This document shows, one piece after another, positions 35,740 through 43,217 of a DNA stretch of 64,000 nucleotides. Position 1 is the first letter of the stretch, and the number at the start of each line of letters is the position of its first letter. The position numbers and the translations under genes are program-made. Below the pieces are notes generated by a model that saw only the letters and a list, made by a program, of their open reading frames with translations, had not been told where the DNA came from and ran no database searches. The stretch lies in assembly GCF_042665255.1 (NCBI RefSeq), contig NZ_JBHTCD010000009.1; one strand, written 5' to 3'. This DNA is from Insolitispirillum peregrinum. GTDB taxonomy: Bacteria > Pseudomonadota > Alphaproteobacteria > Rhodospirillales > Rhodospirillaceae.

Positions 35740-35808
35740 ATGCTGGGACCAGCCGATCTGGAAGAGTTCTTCCGTCTGCGCGACCAACAGCGTCAGCGGA
35801 TTTCTTAA
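35740..35808 (+). CDS. 22-residue ORF (microprotein or leader peptide candidate)
   Basis: Starts MLGPADLEEFF and ends RQRIS, with CAGGAG seven bases before the ATG, an AT-rich stretch upstream and a hairpin terminator 20 bases downstream. The product is a charged, probably helical peptide rich in Arg, Gln, Glu and Phe with no signal sequence. It has the layout of an independent small gene. The distance to serA (243 bp) also allows a leader/attenuator role, although it contains only one serine. Not recognised. Confidence 0.5.
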   Translation: MLGPADLEEFFRLRDQQRQRIS

Positions 35809-35828
35809 TCCACAAAAGTACCGTACAG

Positions 35829-35869
35829 CAAAACGACAGCCCGGCCCCAACAGGTCGGCTGTCGTTTTG
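35829..35869 (+). terminator. Hairpin terminator after the 22-codon ORF
   Basis: CAAAACGACAGCC pairs perfectly with GGCTGTCGTTTTG around a short loop; the TTTT is inside the stem and only CCATTT follows, so termination strength is uncertain. Confidence 0.6.
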
Positions 35870-36050
35870 CCATTTGCCCTTCCACTTTCCCCCGCATACC
35901 AAAAGGGGATGCCCCCCTTGACGATAAAAGGCTGTCTGTCAGCCGCGTGGTATGCTAACGAAAGACCCCTGATGGCGCGATGGCCTTTCCGCTTTCCCTT
36001 AGGTAAGCCAGAGCGCCCCGTTTTCTCTGTCTTGATCAAAGAGGCGCCCC

Positions 36051-37286
36051 GTGAGCAAGCTTTCCATGCCCAAGGACAAGATTAAGGTCCTTCTGCTCGA
36101 AAACATCCATGACAACGCTGTTGGATACTTCGAAGCCCAGGGCTATCGCTCGGTCGAGCGCTTGAAGGGCGCTCTGGATGCAGACGAACTGAAGGCCAAG
36201 ATTGCCGACGTGCACATGGTCGGTATCCGCTCGCGGACCAAACTGACCGCCGACGTCCTGCAGGCGGCCAACAAACTGATGTGTATCGGCGCGTTCTGCA
36301 TCGGCACCAACCAGATCGACCTGACGGCGGCCAAAAAGCTGGGTATCCCGGTGTTCAACGCCCCCTATTCCAACACCCGTTCGGTGGCGGAACTGGTGCT
36401 GGGCGAAGTGATCATGCTGGCCCGCCGCATCCCGGAAAAGAACTGGTCGACCCATAATGGCGGCTGGCTGAAGACCGCCGATGGTGCGGTCGAAGTGCGC
36501 GGCAAGACGCTGGGCATCATCGGTTATGGCCACATCGGCACCCAGTTGTCGATCCTGGCCGAAGCCATCGGGATGAAGGTCCGCTATTACGACATCGTTG
36601 AAAAGCTGGCGCTGGGCAATGCCCGCTCCTGCCCGACGATGGAAGAACTGCTGGCCAACAGCGATTTCGTCAGCCTGCATGTGCCGTCGACCCCCAAGAC
36701 CAGGAACATGTTCACCGCCACCGAAATGGCGCAGATGAAGCCGGGCGCGATGCTGCTGAACGCCTCACGCGGGAACGTGGTGGTGATCGAGGATCTGGTG
36801 AAGGCCCTCGAGTCCGGCCACATCGCCGGGGCGGCCATCGACGTGTTCCCCAGCGAACCGGCCAGCACCAGGGACATGTTCGAAAGCCCGCTGCGCGCCA
36901 TGCCCAACGTGATCCTGACCCCGCACATCGGTGGTTCGACGCTGGAGGCTCAGGCCAACATCGGGACCGAAGTGGCCGAAAAGCTGGTCAAGTATTCGGA
37001 CAACGGCTCGACGCTGGGCGCGGTGAACTTCCCCGAAGTCCAGCTGCCGCTGCAGGAAACCGGCTCGCGCTTCATGCACATCCACAACAATGTGCCGGGC
37101 GTGCTGAGCAGCATCAACGAAGTACTGTCCAGGCGCAGCATGAACATCACCGGCCAGTATCTGCGCACCGATGGCGATGTCGGCTATGTGGTGGTCGACG
37201 TGCAGGAACAGGTCGAAGCCGGTCTTGGCATCCGCCACGAACTGGAACAGATTCCGGGCACCATCCGTACCCGCTTCCTGCTGTAA
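36051..37286 (+). CDS. serA: D-3-phosphoglycerate dehydrogenase with C-terminal ACT domain
   Basis: 411 residues, the E. coli-type length. First step of serine synthesis. Rossmann motif LGIIGYGHIGTQLSIL near residue 155, catalytic Arg in NASRGNVV, Glu in VFPSEPAST and His in LTPHIGGST; the last 80 residues form an ACT domain (RFMHIHNNVPGVLSSINEVL) that binds serine as feedback inhibitor. The start is GTG at 36051 with AAAGAGGC before it; an ATG 15 bases later is an alternative. serC is not adjacent. A terminator follows. Confidence 0.96.
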   Translation: MSKLSMPKDKIKVLLLENIHDNAVGYFEAQGYRSVERLKGALDADELKAKIADVHMVGIRSRTKLTADVLQAANKLMCIGAFCIGTNQIDLTAAKKLGIPVFNAPYSNTRSVAELVLGEVIMLARRIPEKNWSTHNGGWLKTADGAVEVRGKTLGIIGYGHIGTQLSILAEAIGMKVRYYDIVEKLALGNARSCPTMEELLANSDFVSLHVPSTPKTRNMFTATEMAQMKPGAMLLNASRGNVVVIEDLVKALESGHIAGAAIDVFPSEPASTRDMFESPLRAMPNVILTPHIGGSTLEAQANIGTEVAEKLVKYSDNGSTLGAVNFPEVQLPLQETGSRFMHIHNNVPGVLSSINEVLSRRSMNITGQYLRTDGDVGYVVVDVQEQVEAGLGIRHELEQIPGTIRTRFLL

Positions 37287-37305
37287 TTCCCCGGGTATTT
37301 TCTGT

Positions 37306-37342
37306 CACCCCGCATGGCATCCTGTCATGCGGGGTGTTCTTT
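37306..37342 (+). terminator. Terminator of serA
   Basis: Perfect 11-bp stem CACCCCGCATG/CATGCGGGGTG, followed by TTCTTT, about 20 bases past the serA stop. Confidence 0.85.
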
Positions 37343-37384
37343 GGAAAAATAGTTGACTTTATCAACAAAATATCCCACTCTCCC

Positions 37385-37599
37385 GATCAGACCATAGCAC
37401 ATGACAGTTGGTGGAGAATGGCGGACTGCCGTCCGCACCTGCCCGGGGGGCAATGCCCCCGGACCCCCATTTTTTCTTTCAATATCAAAAGAATGGGGTC
37501 CGGGGCCTCAAGGCCCCGGCGAGGTGTGGAGCAACGCTCCACGGTCTTGTTACAGTTTTGCCGTGTCCTGTGGGTTCACAGTCAAGGCTCAGCACTCCA
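37385..37599 (-). repeat. Dispersed hairpin element, copy G (reverse)
   Basis: Order is inverted: a shortened terminal repeat ending ATGACAGTTGGTGGAGAA, CCCGGGGGGCAATGCCCCCG, AATATCAAAAG, GGGGCCTCAAGGCCCC, GTGTGGAGCAACGCTCCAC, then GCCGTGTCCTGTGGGTTCAC. It ends 16 bases before the DUF3861 start codon, so it probably supplies the 5' leader of that gene. Confidence 0.85.
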
Positions 37600-37614
37600 A
37601 ACCAGGAGACTCCC

Positions 37615-37881
37615 ATGCCCCACAGCTACCGCATCACCGTCGAACCGCAATCCTCCCGTCAGGACGAAGCCTTCACCTTCGAGGCCGACAGCCATGATGA
37701 CCTGCTGGAGATCATCGAGCGCATCCGGGCCAAAAACCTGCTGCCCCCCGATCAGATCGAATCCTTTTGCGTCGGCCTGAAACTGTTTGGCGGCGTCATG
37801 CTGAAAAACCGCAAAGACCCGCTGTTTGCCGATTTCGGGGCCGCCTTTGGCGATTTCATGAAAAAGTTGAAATCGTCCTGA
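37615..37881 (+). CDS. DUF3861-family protein
   Basis: 88 residues. Conserved core ITVEPQ ... FEADSHDDLLEIIERIR, FCVGLKLFGGVMLKNRKDPLFADF and an end of the form FGDFMKKLK match DUF3861, a small cytoplasmic family of unknown function. An AGGAGA site precedes the ATG at 37615. Monocistronic by appearance. Confidence 0.87.
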   Translation: MPHSYRITVEPQSSRQDEAFTFEADSHDDLLEIIERIRAKNLLPPDQIESFCVGLKLFGGVMLKNRKDPLFADFGAAFGDFMKKLKSS

Positions 37882-38016
37882 TCTCTTATCACGATAATCG
37901 TGTCTGGACTGACACGCGCGCCAAAGCCGCATTTTTTCTGCGTGATTACGAGAGTATAATGACCATCGTCTGCCACCCGCAAGAGGCCCGCGCCTCGATC
38001 CAAGGAGGTACCGGCG

Positions 38017-38448
38017 ATGCCCCCCTATCCGTCGCATCCTCGCGCCATCTGGTCCACGCTGCTCCGCACCCATGCCCGCCGCTCGACCGAGCACTTGCTC
38101 CATCAATTGATGGCACCCTGTTATGCGTCATCCAGCCGCGACCGGGTTCGGGCGGCGGGAGCGGCGATTGATCAGATCATCGCCCAGACCAACTGTCACG
38201 AATGGCGGGATTTCTGCATGGCCGTCAGGCAGCGCATTGACCGGCTGCATGCGGAATACAGTTGCAACCGCCACAGTGATCCGGATGGCTTTGCTGCCCT
38301 GGCCCTTGCCCGGGCCAGCCGCCTGATCACCGAGCTTTCCCGTCAACCGGTCGAAGCCCTGATCGCCACCTTACCCACCCCGGTCGCACCGCCGGTGTCG
38401 CTGTGGGGACGCCTGCGGGACTGGTTCGAGGCAGAACGGGCCTCCTGA
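38017..38448 (+). CDS. Hypothetical protein
   Basis: 143 residues with a strong GGAGG site before the ATG. Arg- and Ala-rich and mainly helical by appearance, with 6 cysteines or fewer and no signal peptide or membrane helix; it ends PPVSLWGRLRDWFEAERAS. The stop lies 7 bases from the end of the convergent SDR gene. Not recognised. Confidence 0.65.
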   Translation: MPPYPSHPRAIWSTLLRTHARRSTEHLLHQLMAPCYASSSRDRVRAAGAAIDQIIAQTNCHEWRDFCMAVRQRIDRLHAEYSCNRHSDPDGFAALALARASRLITELSRQPVEALIATLPTPVAPPVSLWGRLRDWFEAERAS

Positions 38449-38455
38449 CACAGTT

Positions 38456-39250
38456 TTACCCCTTCTTTGGCAACACCCGCCCCAACCAGTCCACCAGCGC
38501 ATTCGGCAAGGTCGCCAGCAGCCAGCAGGCGAACACCGTCGGCCATGGAAAGGCAATCCGCCCGCGATTTCGCGCCAATCCGCGGGCGATAATGCGGGCA
38601 GCCCGCGGGGCAGGCATCAGCAACGGCATGTGAAAACGGTTGGCGTCGGTGATCCGGCTTTCCACAAAACCCGGCAAAATCACCGACAGGTCGATACCGT
38701 CGCGGGCCAACGCCCCGCGCAGGCCCTCGCCCCACACCTTGACCGCCGCCTTGCTGGCACAATAGGCCGGGGCACTGGGCAGACCGCGAAAGCCCGCCAC
38801 CGACGCCACCAGCGCAATCTGTCCTTGCCGCCGAGGCCCCATTGCCTCCAGCGCCGGATAAACGGTGTTGATCACTCCCGCCAGATTGGTGGCAAAGATC
38901 GCCCGCGCCTGCTCGGCACTCTCACCGCCAACGCTGGCCTTGGCCGCAACACCACCGGTTCCCCCGGAAATTCCGGCGTTGGCCACCACCAGATCCAGCG
39001 GTACCAGCCGGTCCGCCTCGGCAACCCACACCGCCATCGCGCTGGCATCACAGACATCGAGCACCGTCTGCGACACCTCGGCCCCACGGGCACGGCAGCG
39101 CTCAGCCACCTGCGCCAGTCGCCCGGCGTTGCGACCGCTCAGGCTCAGATGACAGCCGGGCCGGGCATAGTGCTCGGCCAGCGCCTGCCCGATTCCTGAC
39201 GAGGCCCCGGTGATCAGCACATGCCGGGGATAAGCACGGCCCTTGTTCAC
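38456..39250 (-). CDS. Short-chain dehydrogenase/reductase
   Basis: 264 residues. Cofactor motif VLITGASSGIG near residue 12, NAG (VVANAGISG), catalytic SVAGFRGLPSAPAYCASKAAVK (Ser, Tyr-x3-Lys), and a hydrophobic C-terminal segment (TVFACWLLATLPNALVDWLG) that may attach to the membrane, as in lipid-acting SDRs. The substrate is not known. The GTG start at 39250 overlaps the hepT stop by four bases (GTGA), so it is translationally coupled to the toxin-antitoxin pair, an unusual arrangement. Confidence 0.88.
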   Translation of the reverse strand: MNKGRAYPRHVLITGASSGIGQALAEHYARPGCHLSLSGRNAGRLAQVAERCRARGAEVSQTVLDVCDASAMAVWVAEADRLVPLDLVVANAGISGGTGGVAAKASVGGESAEQARAIFATNLAGVINTVYPALEAMGPRRQGQIALVASVAGFRGLPSAPAYCASKAAVKVWGEGLRGALARDGIDLSVILPGFVESRITDANRFHMPLLMPAPRAARIIARGLARNRGRIAFPWPTVFACWLLATLPNALVDWLGRVLPKKG

Positions 39251-39642
39251 CGGTGCCGCCGCCGATGATGATGCACAACCGGGGCCTGACCATCCGGCCC
39301 TTCGGCACTGTCCAGCGCCGCCTGCACCATCGTCACCAGCGGCGGCAGGTCGTTCTGCACCGTGCGCAGCAGGATGTCAGGGTCCACCGAGTGGTATTCA
39401 TGGATCAGGATGTGGCGCATCTCGGCCATCTGCTGCCACGGCACCAGCGGGAATTCCTCGCGGATCGGCTCTGGCGTCTTGCTGGCCGCTTCGCCGATGA
39501 TCTCCAGATTGCGCGCCACCGCATCCTGCGTGCGGGTATCGGCAGCAAAGGCCGCCACGTCCATGCCGTCGGTATAGCTTTGACAGCGTCCGATGGCTTC
39601 GAGGATGTCATCCAGGCGCACACGCCAGTCTTTATAGGACAC
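39247..39642 (-). CDS. hepT: HepT-like toxin (DUF86, HEPN RNase family)
   Basis: 131 residues. Carries the HEPN catalytic pattern R-x4-H-x-Y as RHILIHEY within MAEMRHILIHEYHSVD, near residue 75, and the usual IIGEAASKTPEPIREEFPLVPW. In studied systems MntA AMPylates the tyrosine of this motif to neutralise HepT. The C-terminal tail is an odd run of His and Arg (VVHHHRRRHR). It overlaps mntA by 11 bases at its start and the SDR gene by 4 at its end. Confidence 0.92.
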   Translation of the reverse strand: MSYKDWRVRLDDILEAIGRCQSYTDGMDVAAFAADTRTQDAVARNLEIIGEAASKTPEPIREEFPLVPWQQMAEMRHILIHEYHSVDPDILLRTVQNDLPPLVTMVQAALDSAEGPDGQAPVVHHHRRRHR

Positions 39643-40015
39643 GGACCGCCTCCTTCATGATCCGGGGACGGATGCGGGGCTTGATGTTGGCCGGAGTCAC
39701 CAGATCGACCGGACGCGACAGCAGCCCTTCCAGCCATTGCTTCAGGCTGACGAACTCGAACATGCCTTCGGGGCGACCGGGGACGAACTCAACCAGCAGG
39801 TCAACGTCGCTTTCCCGCCGCCCCTCGTCACGCACCACCGAACCAAACAGCGACAGGCTGAGAACTCCAAAACGCTCGCGGATCTGGTCAGCGTGGGTAC
39901 GCAGGGTGTACAGCACTTCGTCCCGCCGGGCGGGCTGGCTGCGGGACAGTCGTTTGGCGTAATGCTTCAACGCACCGGCCCGGTCGCGGGGCACCGCAAC
40001 CGTCACCTCGATCAT
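39632..40015 (-). CDS. mntA: MntA-like minimal nucleotidyltransferase antitoxin
   Basis: 127 residues. The G-S-x10-D-x-D signature of minimal nucleotidyltransferases is intact in FGSVVRDEGRRESDVDLLVEF, and FEFVSLKQWLEGLLSRPVDLVTP matches the antitoxin family. The ATG at 40015 (MIEVTVAVPRD) has GGAG seven bases upstream; ATGs at 40090 and 40138 are possible but have poorer sites. Overlaps hepT by 11 bases. Acts by AMPylating the HepT toxin. Confidence 0.9.
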   Translation of the reverse strand: MIEVTVAVPRDRAGALKHYAKRLSRSQPARRDEVLYTLRTHADQIRERFGVLSLSLFGSVVRDEGRRESDVDLLVEFVPGRPEGMFEFVSLKQWLEGLLSRPVDLVTPANIKPRIRPRIMKEAVRVL

Positions 40016-40202
40016 GTCGCCACTCCGTCCGGTCGGGGTGTGCGATGGCCGCTGTTTCATCCGGTGCGGCGCGTGGGATGTGTTGCTCATGGGATTGAGA
40101 CTACAGCATATCTTGCGCAAAGGGAATTGTCGCAGCATTCAGCGTCCTCCTGCGCTACACTTCCCCTTTCCTGTTTCCTGACTGTCGCAAGGGTGGCTCC
40201 TG

Positions 40203-40844
40203 ATGTCCCTGTCCGTCTGGTTGATGTTCATTCCCGCCGTGTTCCTGCTGAACATGGCCCCCGGCCCGAACAACCTGCTGGCGGTCAGCAATGCCGCCCG
40301 CTTTGGCTGGCAACGGGCGGTGATTGGCGGGCTGGGGCGGGTGCCGGCCTTTACCCTGCTGGTCGGCCTGACGGTGGTCGGGCTGGGGGCGGTACTGGCT
40401 GCCTCTGAACATGCGTTCGTGGTGCTGAAGGTGGCCGGTGCGGCCTATCTGATCTTTCTGGGCATCAAGATCTGGCGCGCCCCGGTCGCAGCCCTTCAGC
40501 CCGACAGCCTTGCCGGGTCACAGGCGGCAGGCACACAGGGCGCCTTGTGGCCGATGGCCCGGCGGGAATTCGTGATTGCGATCAGCAACCCGAAGGCCAT
40601 CCTGATCTTCACCGCCTTTTTCCCGCAGTTTCTGGATCGCACCCAGGACAGCAGCCCGCAACTGCTGCTGATGGGGGCGACCTTTCTGGTGCTGGAAGTC
40701 GCTGCGCTGATGATCTATGCCGCAGGCGGGGCAGGAGCCGGAAAATTCCTGTCCAGCCCGCGCGGGCAGCGCCTGTTCAACCGGGGCACCGGTGGGGCGC
40801 TGGTGGCAGCGGGAACCGCGCTGGCCTTCAGTCGGCAGGGGTAA
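40203..40844 (+). CDS. LysE/RhtB-family amino-acid exporter
   Basis: 213 residues with about six membrane spans. The family N-terminus WLMFIPAVFLLNMAPGPNNLLAVSNAARFGWQRAVIGGLGR and ISNPKAILIFTAFFPQFLD are clear. It exports amino acids such as homoserine/threonine or lysine. Monocistronic, with a terminator 50 bp downstream; substrate unknown. Confidence 0.92.
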   Translation: MSLSVWLMFIPAVFLLNMAPGPNNLLAVSNAARFGWQRAVIGGLGRVPAFTLLVGLTVVGLGAVLAASEHAFVVLKVAGAAYLIFLGIKIWRAPVAALQPDSLAGSQAAGTQGALWPMARREFVIAISNPKAILIFTAFFPQFLDRTQDSSPQLLLMGATFLVLEVAALMIYAAGGAGAGKFLSSPRGQRLFNRGTGGALVAAGTALAFSRQG

Positions 40845-40890
40845 GGGCCTCCCCCCCTCTGACACCAACCTGTCCTCCACGCTTTCGCAG

Positions 40891-40924
40891 GGCCGCTGTG
40901 CATGACCGCACAGCGGCCTTGTTA
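40891..40924 (+). terminator. Terminator of the LysE-type exporter
   Basis: Perfect 11-bp stem GGCCGCTGTGC/GCACAGCGGCC with a 6-nt loop, then TTGTTATT. Confidence 0.85.
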
Positions 40925-40973
40925 TTGCCGATAAAAAATTTCTGCCCGGATGATTGGAAGACTGTTGCGGAGC

Positions 40974-41007
40974 TTCGATATATCGACTATGTTTCGTTAT
41001 ATCGAAA
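40974..41007. promoter_or_regulatory. Double palindrome, probable PadR operator
   Basis: Box 1 contains the perfect palindrome TCGATATATCGA (40975-40986); box 2 is TTTCGTTATATCGAAA (40992-41007). The outer halves TTCGATATA and TATATCGAA also form a 9-bp inverted repeat across both boxes. About 120-150 bp upstream of the PadR gene. Confidence 0.55.
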
Positions 41008-41127
41008 GCACATCGAATAACAGTCGAATACCAGTGCCGATCTGCTTTCCCTGCTCCGCTGCCCTCCCTTGAGGACACGGGCTTTTCCGACCTTCCCCCC
41101 GCTTGAAATCACACAAGGACACATCCC

Positions 41128-41754
41128 ATGTTCAGGAAACATGATTTTTTCAACCGCTCTCCGCGCGACCATGCCGCTTGCGACCCCACCGAGGGGCACC
41201 GCCGCCACGCCCGCAAGCCGTCATGGCTGGATGGAGACGACATGCCCCGGGGACGCGGGCACGGCGGTCCCCATGGTGGCCCCGGCAGTCGTCTGGGGCG
41301 GCTGTTTGCCCACGGCGACCTGAGTCTGGTCGTTTTGTACCTGCTGACCGAAAAGCCGCGTCATGGCTATGAAATCATCAAGGCGATCGAAGAAATGACC
41401 AATGGCGCCTACACCCCCAGCCCCGGCACGGTTTACCCGGCGCTGACCATGCTGGAAGAACAGGGCTTCGTCGAAGTCACCCCCTCGGATGGCAACAAGA
41501 AACTGCATACCCTGACCGATGCGGGCCGCAGCCACCTGCACGACAACGACAGCACCCTGAAAGCCCTGCTGGCCCGCCTGTCGATGGCTGGCAAGGACCA
41601 CGGTCACGGCCCGTCGCCGCGCCTGATGCGGGCGATGGAAAACCTGAAAATGGCCCTGCGCCTGCGTCTGGGGGCCGGACACCCCGATGAAGCACAGCTT
41701 CAGTCAATCGTTGATATTCTGGATCAGGCCGCACGCGACATCGAACGGGTCTGA
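41128..41754 (+). CDS. PadR-family regulator, YqjI-like with His-rich N-terminus
   Basis: 208 residues. The first 55 are His/Gly/Arg-rich (HAACDPTEGHRRHARK ... RGRGHGGPHGGPG), like the metal-binding extension of E. coli YqjI, a nickel-responsive repressor. The PadR winged helix then matches closely (LFAHGDLSLVVLYLLTEKPRHGYEIIKAIEEMTNGAYTPSPGTVYPALTMLEEQGF), and the C-terminal helix (ALRLRLGAGHPDEAQLQSIVDILDQAARDI) is the dimer arm. It probably represses itself through the palindromes at 40974-41007. YqjH-like ferric reductase, the usual partner, is not adjacent. Confidence 0.85.
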   Translation: MFRKHDFFNRSPRDHAACDPTEGHRRHARKPSWLDGDDMPRGRGHGGPHGGPGSRLGRLFAHGDLSLVVLYLLTEKPRHGYEIIKAIEEMTNGAYTPSPGTVYPALTMLEEQGFVEVTPSDGNKKLHTLTDAGRSHLHDNDSTLKALLARLSMAGKDHGHGPSPRLMRAMENLKMALRLRLGAGHPDEAQLQSIVDILDQAARDIERV

Positions 41755-41788
41755 TATCCCTCCCCTGCCCCGACGTCTGGAGGACGCA

Positions 41789-41959
41789 ATGGACAACTGG
41801 ATCCGCTCCCGCTTGAAGCTGCTGGCCCGCTCGGGTAGTCTCGGACAGTCAGATACACCAGCCCCGCCGGTGCCGAACTGGGTTCCGTCAGCCGATGCGG
41901 TGCCCCCGCCGCAGCGCAGCAAAGAGCCCCGGCCAGAGCGCCCTCAGGACAACGGATAA
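41789..41959 (+). CDS. Small proline-rich protein, coupled to lipocalin gene
   Basis: 56 residues (MDNWIRSRLKLLARS...). A TGGAGGA site precedes the ATG, and its TAA shares one base with the lipocalin ATG (TAATG), so the two are coupled. The C-terminal half is mostly Pro, Arg and Glu and looks disordered. Function unknown. Confidence 0.55.
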   Translation: MDNWIRSRLKLLARSGSLGQSDTPAPPVPNWVPSADAVPPPQRSKEPRPERPQDNG

Positions 41960-42513
41960 TGCCTCACTGGCCCCGCCTCCTCCCTCTTCTGCTCCCGGCC
42001 CTGATCGGCATCGGCGCCTGTGGTACCGACCACCCCGCCGAACCGCCCCTGCCGACCATTCAGGCGCTGGATGTCCCGCGCTATATGGGGACATGGTACG
42101 AGGTGGCAAAATACCCCAACCGGTTCCAGAAGGACTGCGTGGGCGGCAGCCGGGCCGACTACACCGCACAGGATGATGGCAGCGTGCAGGTGATCAACCG
42201 CTGCCGTCTGGCCTCCGGGGCCGACACCGAAGCCATCGGCGAAGCCCGCCAGATCGGCGATGCCCACTCGCCAAAGCTCGAGGTCCGCTTTGCCCCTGCG
42301 TGGCTGGGCTGGTTGCCTGCGGTATGGGGCAAATACTGGGTGATCGACCTTGACCCGGCCTATCAGGTGGCGGTGATCAGCGAACCGGGCCGGGAATACC
42401 TGTGGGTGCTGTCGCGCACCCCCACCCTGGACCCTGATACCCTGAACGCCACACTGGCACGGGTGAAAGCCAAAGGCTTTGATCTGTCAAAGGTAACGCT
42501 GTCGGCGCCGTGA
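41959..42513 (+). CDS. blc: Outer-membrane lipocalin lipoprotein (Blc-like)
   Basis: 184 residues. A signal peptide ends in a lipobox-like IGAC (Cys21), giving a lipid-anchored protein. The lipocalin G-x-W motif is in YMGTWYEVAKYPNRFQKDCVGG, and WGKYWVIDLDPAYQVAVISEPGREYLWVLSRTP is the second conserved block. Blc binds fatty acids or lysophospholipids in the outer membrane. Coupled to the small gene before it and possibly in one transcript with the PadR gene. Confidence 0.93.
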   Translation: MPHWPRLLPLLLPALIGIGACGTDHPAEPPLPTIQALDVPRYMGTWYEVAKYPNRFQKDCVGGSRADYTAQDDGSVQVINRCRLASGADTEAIGEARQIGDAHSPKLEVRFAPAWLGWLPAVWGKYWVIDLDPAYQVAVISEPGREYLWVLSRTPTLDPDTLNATLARVKAKGFDLSKVTLSAP

Positions 42514-42541
42514 TGCGCCCCGCCCTGAGGCACTGCTCCCC

Positions 42542-42581
42542 TTGACTTGTTTCATGAACGCGTTTACTAAACATGTTCATG
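42542..42581 (+). promoter_or_regulatory. Promoter and overlapping operator of the tetR-RND operon
   Basis: TTGACT (42542-42547) and TACTAA (42565-42570) are separated by 17 bp. The palindrome GTTTACTAAAC (42562-42572) covers the -10 box, and CATGAAC/GTTCATG (42553-42559/42575-42581) flanks it, so a dimeric TetR protein would block RNA polymerase. Confidence 0.6.
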
Positions 42582-42599
42582 GAATAAAAGTGAGGGATC

Positions 42600-43217
42600 A
42601 TGCCGCGTGTCCGCATGAGCGACGCCGATATCGCCGCCGCCAGAAAAAACATCCTGCAACAGGCCGTCGAAATCGTCCGTGAGGTCGGTTTCGACGGCCT
42701 GTCAATGCGCGTTCTGGCCAATCATCTGGGGGTCAGCCCCGGCGCGCTGTACCGCTATTTCCCCAGCAAGACCGAACTGCTGTGGGCCTTCTGGGCCGAA
42801 GGCATCGACCAGTTGCGCACCGTGTTTGCCACCCTGGACGCCACCATCGCCGATCCGGTCGCAGCCACCCGGGCGATGATGCACGCCTACGCCGATTTTT
42901 GTCTGGCCGACGCCCACCGGTTCCAGTTGCTGTTCCTCAATCCGGCCCTTGAATGCGCCGATGCCCTGCAACGGGATGCCAGCAGCTTGCTGCCCTTTGA
43001 ATTGCTGGTCAAACGGGTGGCACAGGCGGCGAACAGTGGCATTCTTCCCCCCGGCGATCCCCAGCAACAGGCCGCCATCCTGTGGGCCAGCGCCCATGGA
43101 GCCATCACGCTGGTGATGACCATGACCGAGCTGGATTTTGGCGACCCCCACGCCTTCATAGCCCAAACCGCCGAAGCAACCTTGCGCGGCCTGTCGACTG
43201 CGGGAGCAACCCCATGA
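42600..43217 (+). CDS. TetR-family repressor of the RND efflux operon
   Basis: 205 residues. N-terminal HTH GLSMRVLANHLGVSPGALYRYFPSKTELLWAFW is typical; the rest is the helical ligand-binding domain. The ATG at 42600 lies 19 bases past the palindromic operator, and the stop overlaps the adaptor start (ATGA). It very likely represses itself and the pump genes and is released by a pump substrate. Confidence 0.9.
   Translation: MPRVRMSDADIAAARKNILQQAVEIVREVGFDGLSMRVLANHLGVSPGALYRYFPSKTELLWAFWAEGIDQLRTVFATLDATIADPVAATRAMMHAYADFCLADAHRFQLLFLNPALECADALQRDASSLLPFELLVKRVAQAANSGILPPGDPQQQAAILWASAHGAITLVMTMTELDFGDPHAFIAQTAEATLRGLSTAGATP

Noticed and set aside
37401..37614. Short open frames within the dispersed element, also at 18457, 22437, 32562 and 37334
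   Set aside because: The same translated strings recur at each element copy; they come from hairpin DNA, not from a gene family.
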